Assembly (NCBI GenBank): GCA_030833445.1
Contig: JAURHD010000014.1
Location: 1 to 64,000 of the forward strand
Length of the DNA stretch: 64,000 nucleotides
From: Cephaloticoccus sp.
GTDB taxonomy: Bacteria; Verrucomicrobiota; Verrucomicrobiia; Opitutales; Opitutaceae
Direction of reading: 5' to 3'
Both the position numbers and the translations under genes were made by a program. Position 1 is the first letter of the stretch, and every line of letters starts with the position of its first letter. The notes beneath the pieces are model-generated. The model was not told the origin of the DNA and did no database searches. It saw only the letters and a list, made by a program, of their open reading frames with translations. Of this stretch, positions 20,094 to 29,858 are shown piece by piece.

Positions 20094-20927
20094 TTGCATG
20101 ACAGCAGCGTGCGCATCGCGGTCATAGCAGACATCCACGGTAATTTGCCGGCATTGGAGGCGACGTTGGAAGCCATTGGGCGCATCCGGCCAGATCGGCT
20201 GATTGTGGCTGGGGATGTGGTGGATGGAGCTCCAGATTCCGCCGCCTGCTGGGAACGGGTTAAACAACTGGGCTGCCCGGTGCTCCGGGGTAATCACGAG
20301 CGCTATGTTTTCGATTTTGGGACGGTGCGGGCCGATCCACTTTGGGCCACCGAACAATTCGCACCGCTGCACTACACTTATCGCATGATCAAGGCGGAGG
20401 CACGGGCGGAGATGGCGGCATTGCCCATGACGTGGTCATCGCCCGACGCTCCGGGCTTGCTGATTGTGCATGCATCCGAACGCAGTGACGCAGATTCGAT
20501 CCTGCCTCATACCTCGGTCGAACAAATCGACGCCATGTTTACGAACCGGGCTGCGGAAATCATTGTGCGCTCGCACAACCACATTTGTTCCACCCGCGAC
20601 TGGAGGGGGCGACGGATAGTCACCACCGGTGCCGTGGGGCTGCCACTTGATGGTTATCCCCGGGCGCAATTCTGCCTGCTGACGTTAAGTAGGGAGAATT
20701 GGCAAGTGGAACACCACGCGGTCAACTATGACGTAGTGGCCGCCCTGAAAAGATTTGATGAGACCGGCTATTTGGCGGAGGCAGGCACCGTCGGGCGTCT
20801 GTTCATGCGTGAAGTCGCCACCGGGGCTCATCATGTGGTGCCGTTCCTGAGGTATCTCTGGATGCGTCGGCAAAAGGACCCTACTCTCGACCTGAAACAG
20901 GCCGAGAGCGATTACTTCAATTTGTGA
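20094..20927 (+). CDS. Metallophosphoesterase (YfcE/calcineurin-like)
   Basis: IAVIADIHGNLPALEATLEAIG, VAGDVVDG, LRGNHE. Confidence 0.9.
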   Translation: MHDSSVRIAVIADIHGNLPALEATLEAIGRIRPDRLIVAGDVVDGAPDSAACWERVKQLGCPVLRGNHERYVFDFGTVRADPLWATEQFAPLHYTYRMIKAEARAEMAALPMTWSSPDAPGLLIVHASERSDADSILPHTSVEQIDAMFTNRAAEIIVRSHNHICSTRDWRGRRIVTTGAVGLPLDGYPRAQFCLLTLSRENWQVEHHAVNYDVVAALKRFDETGYLAEAGTVGRLFMREVATGAHHVVPFLRYLWMRRQKDPTLDLKQAESDYFNL

Positions 20928-20953
20928 CCCACGTGACGGGTCGTCGTCACGTA

Positions 20954-22780
20954 TTAATGCTTGGAATGTTTGGCCGCCTTTTGGCGTTCGCCGTTATTGA
21001 GGATGCGCTTCCGTAAACGCAGGCTCTTGGGCGTGACTTCCAAAAGTTCGTCGGCGGCAATGTATTCGATCGCGCGCTCGAGGGAGAACTTGACGGCAGG
21101 AGTAAGCCCAGCGGCGACACCTTCACCTTGGGAACGGAAGTTGGTGAGCCTCTTTTCACGCACCGCGTTGACCGCGATATCTTCGTTACGGGGATTCTCC
21201 CCGACGATCATGCCTTCGTAAACCTTTTCACCGGGGCTGACCAAGAGTTTGCCGCGCTCCTGACACATAATCAATGCGTAGGTGGTGGTTTCGCCGGCTT
21301 CCGTGGCGATAAGGGTGCCCGTGATGCGGGTGAGCACTTCGCCGGCATAGGGACCGTATTCCTTGAACAAATGACTCATGACACCGTGACCGCTGGTGGC
21401 ATTGACGACGTCAATTTCCATGCCGATCAAACCACGAGTCGTGATCAGGGCTTCAATCATCGTCGTGGTAACCAGCTTTTCCATGTTGGTCAACTGGCCC
21501 TTGCGGTTGGCCAAATTCTGCATGATGGCACCGACGTTTTCATCGGGCACTTCGATCCAAACGGTTTCGTAGGGCTCGAGGCGCTCACCATTCGGGCCTT
21601 TTTTCTCGATCACGGTCGGACGCGACACGAGGAGCTCGAAGCCTTCGCGGCGCATGGTTTCAACAAGCACGGCCACCTGCATGGCGCCGCGGGCCTTGAC
21701 GTTGAATGTGCCGGCACGATCCGGCGCATCATCAATATAAATGGAAACGTTGGTCTTGAGTTCGCGTTGCAGACGGTCGCGCAACTGACGCGAAGTGACC
21801 AATTTGCCTTCAGTGCCAACCAGTGGACCGTCATTGACCGAGAACTGCATCTCGAGGGTCGGCGGGTCAATCTGGGTGAAGGGCAGGGCATGGCCCGCTT
21901 CATCGGCGGTCAGGGTGTCGCCAATGTCGATGTCTTCAAAGCCGGCCAGGCCGACAATGTTACCGGCGCTGGCAGTGGTGTTTTCCTTCGTGCCGAGGCC
22001 AGTGAATTCAAAGACCTTGGTGATCTTGCCGCGCACGCGCTTGCCGCCTTCGGAATGTCGGATGATAAAGACGGGGTCGCCGACGTTGACGGTGCCGCCG
22101 AGAATCTTACCGACAGCGATACGACCGACATAGTCACTCCAATCAATGTTGGAGACCAACATGTGGAACGGATCGTTCGGCTTGGCAAATGGAGGCGGAA
22201 CGTGGTCGAGAATCGTCTGAAAGAGCGGGGTCATGTCCTTCTTCTCGTCGTTCAGGTGATACATCATGTAGCCGTCGCGGCCTGAACCGTAAACCACTGG
22301 CGCGTCGAATTGTTCGTCGTCGGCGTTCAGCTCGAGCAACAACTCGAGCACTTCATCATACATCTTGGCGGGTTCGGCGTTATCGCGGTCGATCTTGTTG
22401 ATGACGATCACGACCTTGAGGCCGTGGGCGAGAGCTTTGCGGAGCACGAAACGGGTCTGGGCCTGCGGACCGTCATAGGCATCCACCACCAGCAGCACGC
22501 CATCGACCATACGGAGGGCACGTTCCACTTCACCGCCAAAGTCGGCGTGACCGGGGGTATCGAGAATATTGATGATCTTGCTGCCCCAGTGCACCGACGT
22601 GTTCTTCGCCTTGATCGTGATGCCCTTTTCCTTTTCCAAGTCCATGGAATCCATGGCGCGCTCTTCTACCTGTTGGTTTGCGCGGTAAACGCCACCTTCC
22701 TTGAGCAATTTGTCCACGAGCGTGGTCTTCCCATGGTCAACGTGGGCAATAATGGCGATGTTACGGATGTTCTGGTTCAT
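20954..22780 (-). CDS. typA: Translational GTPase TypA/BipA
   Basis: [50 protein letters not shown]; start at MNQNIRN. Confidence 0.97.
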   Translation of the reverse strand: MNQNIRNIAIIAHVDHGKTTLVDKLLKEGGVYRANQQVEERAMDSMDLEKEKGITIKAKNTSVHWGSKIINILDTPGHADFGGEVERALRMVDGVLLVVDAYDGPQAQTRFVLRKALAHGLKVVIVINKIDRDNAEPAKMYDEVLELLLELNADDEQFDAPVVYGSGRDGYMMYHLNDEKKDMTPLFQTILDHVPPPFAKPNDPFHMLVSNIDWSDYVGRIAVGKILGGTVNVGDPVFIIRHSEGGKRVRGKITKVFEFTGLGTKENTTASAGNIVGLAGFEDIDIGDTLTADEAGHALPFTQIDPPTLEMQFSVNDGPLVGTEGKLVTSRQLRDRLQRELKTNVSIYIDDAPDRAGTFNVKARGAMQVAVLVETMRREGFELLVSRPTVIEKKGPNGERLEPYETVWIEVPDENVGAIMQNLANRKGQLTNMEKLVTTTMIEALITTRGLIGMEIDVVNATSGHGVMSHLFKEYGPYAGEVLTRITGTLIATEAGETTTYALIMCQERGKLLVSPGEKVYEGMIVGENPRNEDIAVNAVREKRLTNFRSQGEGVAAGLTPAVKFSLERAIEYIAADELLEVTPKSLRLRKRILNNGERQKAAKHSKH

Positions 22781-22905
22781 GGCTCTGGCGAGTTCTAGTC
22801 GTGATGAAAAGGGAAGAACGTGCCGAGTGGTCACCATGTTGGCAAGGACGAACCTGATTTCAGAAACGACTTGCGCGTAAACCACGAACGGGGTGCGCTT
22901 AAGGC

Positions 22906-23718
22906 ATGCCCGAAGCTCTGGTTACATCAACAGACAAAGGCGGCCGCAAAGTTCGCACGGAGACACTGTCCGTGGCCCCGGATATCGTTGGTCTGACTTT
23001 GGCGGAACCATGGAAACGGGCCGCGGCCATGTTGATCGACCTTTGCGTGATCGGCCTGCTTTCATTGCTGGCCAAGCCGTTTCTGGGCATCGCGATTGGT
23101 CTGTTGCTGGCTCTGATATTTGGTCATGGGAAACCGGCACCGCTTGCTTTACGGCTTGCCCGATGGATTTGCCGAGGAATCGGGGCGATGATCGTCCTCT
23201 TGGCCGTTCTGGCGCTCGGACACTCATCATTTACGCGAATGGATGCTCTCAATCTCGATGTGCTTAAAGGGAGGAAAGAAAGTCCCGCGATGAAGAAAAC
23301 GGTGCTCGTGCCGCCCAGTGCATCCTATGGGCAGATTCACTCCGTGGCCGAGGATCTCGCTGAACAGGTCAAAGATTTGAAGCAGGAACTCGAGGCAGAG
23401 CGCGCGGCCAGTGGCACCTTGGTCGGACGGGCGCGAGCTTTGACTGGCACACTTGGCGTCACCTTTGGGTGGTCCGGCGTGTATTTTACACTGCTCACCG
23501 GGTTGCTGAATGGACGCACGGTGGGAAAGTTTTTGTTTCGAATTCGGGCGGCCAAGATCAATGGCAGTAAATTTTCGTATTTCGATGGGTTCGTCCGGCA
23601 GGGTGGTTACATTGCCGGCGTCGCCATGGGCATGTTGGGTTTCCTGAAATTGCTGTGGGAACCCAATCGGCAGGCGGTCGAGGACCGCATCGCGGCGACC
23701 GTGGTGGTTAAGGTTTAA
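22906..23718 (+). CDS. RDD-family membrane protein with internal coiled coil
   Basis: PWKRAAAMLIDLCVIGLLSLL and LLNGRTVGKFLFRIRAAKING...RQGGYIAGVAMG, typical RDD segments. Confidence 0.82.
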   Translation: MPEALVTSTDKGGRKVRTETLSVAPDIVGLTLAEPWKRAAAMLIDLCVIGLLSLLAKPFLGIAIGLLLALIFGHGKPAPLALRLARWICRGIGAMIVLLAVLALGHSSFTRMDALNLDVLKGRKESPAMKKTVLVPPSASYGQIHSVAEDLAEQVKDLKQELEAERAASGTLVGRARALTGTLGVTFGWSGVYFTLLTGLLNGRTVGKFLFRIRAAKINGSKFSYFDGFVRQGGYIAGVAMGMLGFLKLLWEPNRQAVEDRIAATVVVKV

Positions 23719-23780
23719 GTTTACCGGCAAAACCGACAGCAGTTGTGCGGACATAGGCGGCTGGCGGGTTCATTGGATTC

Positions 23781-23816
23781 AAAACAAAGAACCCGGGACC
23801 TTGCGGTCCCGGGTTC
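23781..23816 (-). terminator. Intrinsic terminator for minus-strand transcript
   Basis: Minus strand GAACCCGGGACC-GCAA-GGTCCCGGGTTC (12 bp, GNRA loop) followed by TTTGTTTT. Confidence 0.92.
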
Positions 23817-24714
23817 AAAGTGGGGGTGGGCGTTCGCCACGCGCTCTTTCCCTGCGGCACTCCATTTGGCGCTCTCGCTTTCGCGGGCTGGGTGCTCCCC
23901 GACGCCACTCAACGCGGCATGCGCTGATTTCGGTCTCATGGCGGGACCGTCCCGGTCGTTGCCGGCTGGGATCTATCGAGTGAGGTCTCTTCGCCCGGTT
24001 CGGTCACTTCCTGCCGGAAGTGGCTCGCCGGACGGGGTGCAGACACGCCTGCAATCCGTGGATATTTGCGCGTCGGCACCGTGGCCACAGGGACGGCGCC
24101 GGCGGATTACCGGCCGTTGGCCCTGTGTTACGGGTCTGACCTCTTAGCTCTCAGGTTGCGTTCGGTTTGCAGTGGGGTGATGTGTTTTTCACACCGCCCC
24201 TGTTGAGGAGGTTGACGGGCTTTGCCAGGCCCGCTCACTCCGCGTGATCACGTTTCCCTTGCGCTCCCCGCTTCATTGAAGCCGGGTCTTTTGGCGGGGT
24301 TGTCCCGCCGGGAATCGCCATCACGTTCTGGTCTGCGCAGTAGCAACCATAACCCTCTGGGTAACTGCGTCGGTCTACGGTTCGAAACTTCCCGTAGACC
24401 TGACTCGACTCGACCGCGGTTTCTAATCGCGTCTTGTCGCTCAGCTCCTGAGTTCATGTTCCGTCGGTCATGACACCGACGGTGGAGCTGGTGATATATG
24501 CCTGTTGCCTGCAAAAATTGCACGCAGAGGGGGTGACGACACCAGCTGTCGTCAACCATTCCCCGGTCACCCGGGATTATCCCAGTCGCGCCCGCAACAA
24601 ATCGTTTCAGACCGTTGCACTACGACTGTTCTATCAAGGAACGTGGTGATGTTGCGGCGCGAGCTGCGGTTTGGGAAGGGTTTGTTCTGCACAACTTCTG
24701 CACCGGGCAAAGTG

Positions 24715-24754
24715 GTGAATAACATGGGGGTAAACTAACTCACCGGTTATTCAC
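24715..24754. promoter_or_regulatory. Perfect 9-bp inverted repeat GTGAATAAC...GTTATTCAC
   Basis: GTGAATAAC at 24715-24723 and GTTATTCAC at 24746-24754; right arm lies in TTATTCACA, matching the DnaA-box consensus TTWTNCACA. Confidence 0.55.
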
Positions 24755-24837
24755 AGGCTGCTTGCACAAGATTTTCAGCGGGTGATTAACAGCAGCATTG
24801 CACCGTCTCAGGGTCGCGCCCGTATTGATGCACTTGC

Positions 24838-27381
24838 ATGGTCCCGAATGAACTGCCCATTTACGAACTGGAAGCGCCCATGGTCGCGGCCTTGCGGTCG
24901 CAGGGCCGGTTGGTCGTGCAGGCTCCAACGGGTTCGGGCAAATCTACCCAGCTACCCCAAATTCTACTAAAACATGGATTTGCTGAAACGGGTCAGGTCG
25001 TGGTTTTGCAGCCACGCCGGTTGGCGACCCGGATGCTGGCCAAGCGGGTTGCCGAGGAATTGGGATCACCGGTCGGCGGATTAGTCGGCTATCAGATCCG
25101 ACTGGAGGCCAAGGTTTCTGCGCAAACCAAGATTCGTTTTGTGACCGAAGGCGTGCTGTTACGACAGATGTCATTTGATGCCCTGCTATCCGGGATCGCG
25201 GTCATCGTGTTTGATGAATTTCACGAGCGTCACCTTTATGGGGATATCACGCTGGCGCGTGCCCTGCAGATACAGCAAACCACGCGCCCTGATTTGAAGA
25301 TCATCGTGATGTCAGCGACTTTGGACACGGTGGTTTTGAATACCTATCTCGCACCTTGTGAGGTCCTGACATCGGAAGGGCGCACCTTTCCAGTGGAGAT
25401 CGAATATTTGTCCAAGGCGGTAAATTTTGAAAGCGATCCGGTTTGGGATATTGCAGCCCGGGAATGCGCGCGGATCGCACCGGTGACAGCCGGTGACTTG
25501 TTGGTTTTTATGCCGGGAGCCTTTGAGATCAGCCGAACAATTCAGGCCATTCAGGCAAATAGATTACTCCGTGACTTTGATTGTCTCCCTTTGCATGGGG
25601 AATTACCACCTGAGCAACAGGATCGCGCGGTAGAACGAAGCCGCACGCGCAAGATCATCGTTTCGACCAATGTGGCCGAAACCTCACTGACGATTGATGG
25701 GGTCACTGCGGTGATCGACAGCGGCCTGGCGCGCATGGCGAAATTTGATCCGCATCGGGGCATAAATACTTTACTCATCGAAAAAATATCAGCGGCGAGT
25801 GCAGATCAGCGCACCGGTCGGGCGGGGCGCACCGCAGCGGGAGTGGGTATTCGCCTTTGGACCGAACGGGAGCATGGGCAACGGGCTTTGCAGGAATTGC
25901 CCGAGGTCAAACGGCTGGATTTGGCCGAAGTCGTGCTCACATTGAAGGCGAGTGGCATTGATGACGTGGCCGGGTTTCCTTGGATTGAAAGTCCTGACTC
26001 AAAGGCATTGGAGAAGGCCGAGACATTGTTGCGTGATCTGGGGGCCTTGGAGGGAAAGCAAAACGGAATAACGGAAACCGGTCGTAAGATGCTCCGCTTT
26101 CCCCTGCATCCGCGTTATGCGCGCATGCTGTTGGAGGCACAGTTACGTGACTGTGTGCGGCCAGTGGCCTTGATGGCGGCCCTGACCCAGGGTCGTAATT
26201 TTTTGCTCCGGGGTGTTGCCAAATCCATTGAGCAGAGCCGGGAGGATGCACTGGGTGAGGAACATGCGAGTGATTTCCTGCTGTTAATGCGGGCGTGGCA
26301 GGAGGCGGATAAGGCGGGATACCGGATTGAATTTTGCCGCGATTTAGGCATTCATGCGCAAGGCGCGCGACAAGTCGGGCCACTTTTTCAGCAATTCTTG
26401 AAAATTGCCGAAAAAGAAGGGCTGAACATTGGTGATCGCGGGGTTGATGTGGTCGCAGTGCGAAAATGTGTGCTGGCTGGTTTTTCGGATCAAGTGGCCA
26501 AGCGACTCGATGCCGGAACCCTGCGTTGCGAATTGGTGCACGGCCGGCGTGGCATGCTGGCGCGGGAAAGTGTAATACAAAAAGCGGTCCTGCTGGTGGC
26601 AGCAGAAATCACGGAAGTCGGGGGCCGGGGTGGTGAGGTCAATGTGCTGCTTAATTTGGCTACAGAGATTGAAGAATCATGGTTGGGAGAACTCTTTCCG
26701 TCGGATTATCATACCACGGACAGAGTCGTTTTTGATGAAACCGCCAAGCGGGTGATTGTGCGCAAGGAACGACGGTTTCGGGACCTCGTGATCGAAGCGA
26801 AAGTGAGCGGTGGCGAGGTGCCATTGGATGCCGCTGCAGGGCTGTTGGCCAAGGAAGTGCTGAGCGGACGAATCAAGCTCGAAGCTTGGGATGAGGTGGT
26901 AGAGCAATGGATTACCCGAGTGAATCGCTTGGCGGAATGGTTTCCCGAACTTGAAGTCAGCCCAATCACCGAGGAGGACCGCCCGATGCTGATTGAGCAG
27001 ATTTGCCACGGCGAATTGTCGGTGAAGGCGCTGAGAGATAAACCAGTGATGCCGGTTTTGCGTGAGTGGCTCCGTCCTGAACAGCTGGCGGTGCTCGACA
27101 CTTACCTGCCAGAGCGGCTGACGATGGCGAACGGCCGGAAATCGCGGATTGAATATCGCACGGAGGGACCGCCGATTCTCAGTGCGCGCATTCAGGAACT
27201 CTACGGCATCGAGGGAAAGTTCACGCTCGGCCAAGGCCGGGTGCCGGTGAAAATCCAAGTGCTGGCGCCGAATCAGCGACCGATTCAGGTGACCGATGAC
27301 TTGACGAATTTCTGGCGTGAACAGTATCCGAAAGTGAAGGCGGAATTATCGCGGCGATATCCGCGACACGAGTGGCGTTAA
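24838..27381 (+). CDS. hrpB: DEAH-box ATP-dependent helicase, HrpB-like
   Basis: QAPTGSGKSTQLPQILL, VFDEFHERH, MSATLDTVVL, STNVAETSLTIDGVTAVIDSGL, DQRTGRAGR. Confidence 0.9.
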   Translation: MVPNELPIYELEAPMVAALRSQGRLVVQAPTGSGKSTQLPQILLKHGFAETGQVVVLQPRRLATRMLAKRVAEELGSPVGGLVGYQIRLEAKVSAQTKIRFVTEGVLLRQMSFDALLSGIAVIVFDEFHERHLYGDITLARALQIQQTTRPDLKIIVMSATLDTVVLNTYLAPCEVLTSEGRTFPVEIEYLSKAVNFESDPVWDIAARECARIAPVTAGDLLVFMPGAFEISRTIQAIQANRLLRDFDCLPLHGELPPEQQDRAVERSRTRKIIVSTNVAETSLTIDGVTAVIDSGLARMAKFDPHRGINTLLIEKISAASADQRTGRAGRTAAGVGIRLWTEREHGQRALQELPEVKRLDLAEVVLTLKASGIDDVAGFPWIESPDSKALEKAETLLRDLGALEGKQNGITETGRKMLRFPLHPRYARMLLEAQLRDCVRPVALMAALTQGRNFLLRGVAKSIEQSREDALGEEHASDFLLLMRAWQEADKAGYRIEFCRDLGIHAQGARQVGPLFQQFLKIAEKEGLNIGDRGVDVVAVRKCVLAGFSDQVAKRLDAGTLRCELVHGRRGMLARESVIQKAVLLVAAEITEVGGRGGEVNVLLNLATEIEESWLGELFPSDYHTTDRVVFDETAKRVIVRKERRFRDLVIEAKVSGGEVPLDAAAGLLAKEVLSGRIKLEAWDEVVEQWITRVNRLAEWFPELEVSPITEEDRPMLIEQICHGELSVKALRDKPVMPVLREWLRPEQLAVLDTYLPERLTMANGRKSRIEYRTEGPPILSARIQELYGIEGKFTLGQGRVPVKIQVLAPNQRPIQVTDDLTNFWREQYPKVKAELSRRYPRHEWR

Positions 27382-27402
27382 GAGAGCGGTCCTCCGAGCG
27401 GA

Positions 27403-29349
27403 CTACTTTTTCTTTTTCTTCCGGCCGGTGGCGCGCTCGATATTGAGGTAGGTCTTGTTGAGCATCTGACTTTCGTAGAGCTCCAGCAGGCGGACGCCTT
27501 CCCGGGGTTTAATCAAGTCACTGCGGGTGGCGGCATCGATCTGCACCTTCATTTTACGGCAAAGATCGTCCTGCTTGTATTGCACGCCCTCGATGACATC
27601 GCCGATGCGGCTGCCGTTGAGGGTTTCTTCAATGTAGAAACCGTTCTCTTCATCATCTTCGAGGAACACGTGCACCTCATTGACGCGGCCAAAGAGATTG
27701 TGGAGATCGCCCATAATGTCCTGATAAGCACCGGTCAGGAACACTCCAAGATAGTAGGGTTTATTGTTCAACGGGTGCAGCTGGACGTAATCCTTCACAT
27801 CCTGCAGATCGATGAAACTGTTGATCTTGCCGTCGGAGTCGCAGGTAATGTCTACCAAGATCGCGTTGACCGAGGGTCTTTCGGTCAGACGATGCAGCGG
27901 TGCGACGGGGAAGAGTTGCTTCAGTGCCCAGTGATCGAGCAGGGATTGAAAGACGGAGAAGTTGCAGACGTATTGGTCGGCGAGGAGTTTGTTCAGCTCG
28001 TGCAGTTCTTCGGGCACATAACCGGCGCTGCTGGTTTCGCGGGCCAGTTGCTCGCAGATCTGCCAGAAAAGTTGTTCGGCCGCCGCCCGGTTCTCGAGGT
28101 CGAGGTAACCGAGATTGAAGAGTGAAAAGGCTTCCTCTTTCTTTTGCACGGCATCGTGAAACCGTTCCAGACGCCCGAGTTTCGAGCGATTGCGCAGCAT
28201 CACCTCGAGGTCGGTGACGATCTTGTGTTTTTGCTTCGGCTGATGTTTTTTGCCGAGGGATTCACGCTTGTTTATGCGTTCGAAAACCTCGACGACCAAC
28301 ATGGAGTGGGGGGCTACCACGGCGCGACCTGATTCACTGACGATGTCCGGCACCTTGACACTGGATGCGTTACAGATTTCGCGAATATTGGACACCACAT
28401 CGCGGGCATATTCCGCCATGGTGTAGTTCATCGACGACTCATAGTTCGTGCGAGAACCGTCGTAATCGATACCGAGTCCACCGCCGACATCGAGCAAGCC
28501 CATGGGGAAGCCCATCTTGGCCAGCTGGCAGTAAAAGCGGGAGGCCTCGATCACGGCGTTCTTGATCGTGATGATGTTTGGCACTTGGGAACCGATGTGG
28601 AAATGCACCAAGCGCAGGCAGGATTGCAATTTGGCGGCCTTGAGCTTTTCGCAGGCAAAAAGGATTTCGGCGGTATTGAGGCCGAACTTGGCGTTGTCAC
28701 CAGTCGACATCGCCCATTTGCCTTCCCCTCGTGTCTGGAGTTTGGCGCGAAAGCCAATCATGGGTTCAACTCCGGTTTCCTCGGCCAGACGAATGATATC
28801 GTCCAATTCCGCCAACTGTTCGACCACGATAATGATCTGTTTGCCAAGTTTACGCCCCATCAGCGCCAAGCGGATGTAATCGAGGTCCTTGTAGCCGTTG
28901 CAGATGATGAGACGCTCGGTGCCCTCATGCATGGCGATGGCTATCATCAATTCGGGCTTGGAACCCGCCTCGAGGCCATAATTGAACTCTTTGCCGGCTT
29001 CGACAATCTCATCGACCACCTCCCGGAGTTGATTGACCTTGATGGGGAAGACGCCGCGATACTCGCCTTGGTAGTCCTCATCTTCGATTGCTTTGCGAAA
29101 AACCCCGTTCAGCTGGGTGACCCGATGGCGCAGCAAATCCTGAAAACGAATGACCATGGGCGCCTTGAGTCCCATGTCCACGGCCTCCTGCACCACGTCG
29201 AGAATGCGGATATCCCGTTCGTCGCCCAAGGGTTGCACGGTGGCAAAGCCATCGCTATCAACGGAAAAGTGACCGGAGCCCCAGCGTTTGAACCCATAGA
29301 GTTCCTCGGACTTGGCGGCGGACCAGGCGGTGGTGGATTTGCTTTTCAA
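27403..29349 (-). CDS. speA: Biosynthetic arginine decarboxylase
   Basis: FPIKVNQLREVVDEIVEAGKEFNYGLEAGSKPEL; VHFHIGSQVPNI; DVGGGLGIDYDGS. Confidence 0.97.
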   Translation of the reverse strand: MKSKSTTAWSAAKSEELYGFKRWGSGHFSVDSDGFATVQPLGDERDIRILDVVQEAVDMGLKAPMVIRFQDLLRHRVTQLNGVFRKAIEDEDYQGEYRGVFPIKVNQLREVVDEIVEAGKEFNYGLEAGSKPELMIAIAMHEGTERLIICNGYKDLDYIRLALMGRKLGKQIIIVVEQLAELDDIIRLAEETGVEPMIGFRAKLQTRGEGKWAMSTGDNAKFGLNTAEILFACEKLKAAKLQSCLRLVHFHIGSQVPNIITIKNAVIEASRFYCQLAKMGFPMGLLDVGGGLGIDYDGSRTNYESSMNYTMAEYARDVVSNIREICNASSVKVPDIVSESGRAVVAPHSMLVVEVFERINKRESLGKKHQPKQKHKIVTDLEVMLRNRSKLGRLERFHDAVQKKEEAFSLFNLGYLDLENRAAAEQLFWQICEQLARETSSAGYVPEELHELNKLLADQYVCNFSVFQSLLDHWALKQLFPVAPLHRLTERPSVNAILVDITCDSDGKINSFIDLQDVKDYVQLHPLNNKPYYLGVFLTGAYQDIMGDLHNLFGRVNEVHVFLEDDEENGFYIEETLNGSRIGDVIEGVQYKQDDLCRKMKVQIDAATRSDLIKPREGVRLLELYESQMLNKTYLNIERATGRKKKKK

Positions 29350-29439
29350 CGGGAGGGTGTGGGGGAGTTATGGGCTTGCTTTTAATTAAGCGGAATCAGT
29401 TAGATGCGTGTTTTCTTTTTTCAAAACCACCAACACGCA

Positions 29440-29787
29440 ATGCCGAAAATGTCACTATTGACCGACGCCTCCCTTTTTATCGCCCAAACCGCCCCCGCTC
29501 CAGGCCCCCAATCACTCTTGGGCGGCATGCTGCCCATCATCCTGCTATTCGCGGCGATGTATTTCCTGATGATTGCGCCCCAGCGCAAGAAACAGAAGGC
29601 GCACGATAAGATGCTGTCAGAGCTGACCAGTGGTGACGATATTGTGACAAGCGGCGGAATTTACGGCCAAATTACCAACGTCAAGGATGACCGCTTCGTG
29701 GTTCGGATCGCGGATAACACCAAAATCGAAGTCGGCAAATCGTTCGTCAGTGCCGTGGTGCGCAAGGCCGGGGCCGAGAAAAGCTAA
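29440..29787 (+). CDS. yajC: Preprotein translocase subunit YajC
   Basis: LLFAAMYFLMIAPQRKKQKAHDKMLSELTSGDDIVTSGGIYGQI. Confidence 0.95.
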   Translation: MPKMSLLTDASLFIAQTAPAPGPQSLLGGMLPIILLFAAMYFLMIAPQRKKQKAHDKMLSELTSGDDIVTSGGIYGQITNVKDDRFVVRIADNTKIEVGKSFVSAVVRKAGAEKS

Positions 29788-29858
29788 ATTATCGCCAGTC
29801 TTTCGCTTGGCCCGTAGCGTTAGGCGCTCCGGGCCCGTTCATTTAACCCAACATACAC

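Larger units (their letters stand above)
23781..24760 (-). ncRNA. Candidate large structured non-coding RNA (class not identified)
   Basis: About 1 kb without credible coding; numerous perfect stems, GNRA loops on minus strand, loop-to-strand pseudoknot complementarity, and a minus-strand intrinsic terminator at the 3' end. 5' boundary approximate. Confidence 0.72.

Noticed and set aside
21128-22285. Long plus-strand ORF of 385 aa, and similar long antisense ORFs (8-928, 5701-6819, 28585-29385, 29928-30926, 31071-32006)
   Set aside because: All are antisense to strongly recognised genes (typA, ABC ATPase, Nif3/aroQ, speA, secDF); they look like shadow ORFs from codon bias in GC-rich genes.
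24086-24180. Possible HEARO/omega-RNA similarity around GACCCGTAACACAGGGCC
   Set aside because: Only a vague impression of similarity; no IscB, TnpB or HNH ORF lies nearby, so not claimed as a feature. cmsearch with RF02033 would decide.
23721-24738. Short ORFs inside the non-coding region (60-134 aa on both strands)
   Set aside because: Low-complexity Arg/Ser/Pro/Gly-rich translations with no recognisable family; the sequence is better explained by RNA stems.
24715-24755. Replication origin
   Set aside because: Only one full DnaA-box match plus one near match, no cluster and no dnaA/dnaN/gidA neighbours.
23781-24760. Assignment of the structured region to RNase P RNA, tmRNA, SRP RNA or a group II intron
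   Set aside because: I did not find the RNase P GAGGAAAGTCCGG core, tmRNA tRNA-like end, SRP GGAAG/AGCA core or a convincing domain V; a covariance-model search is needed to be certain.
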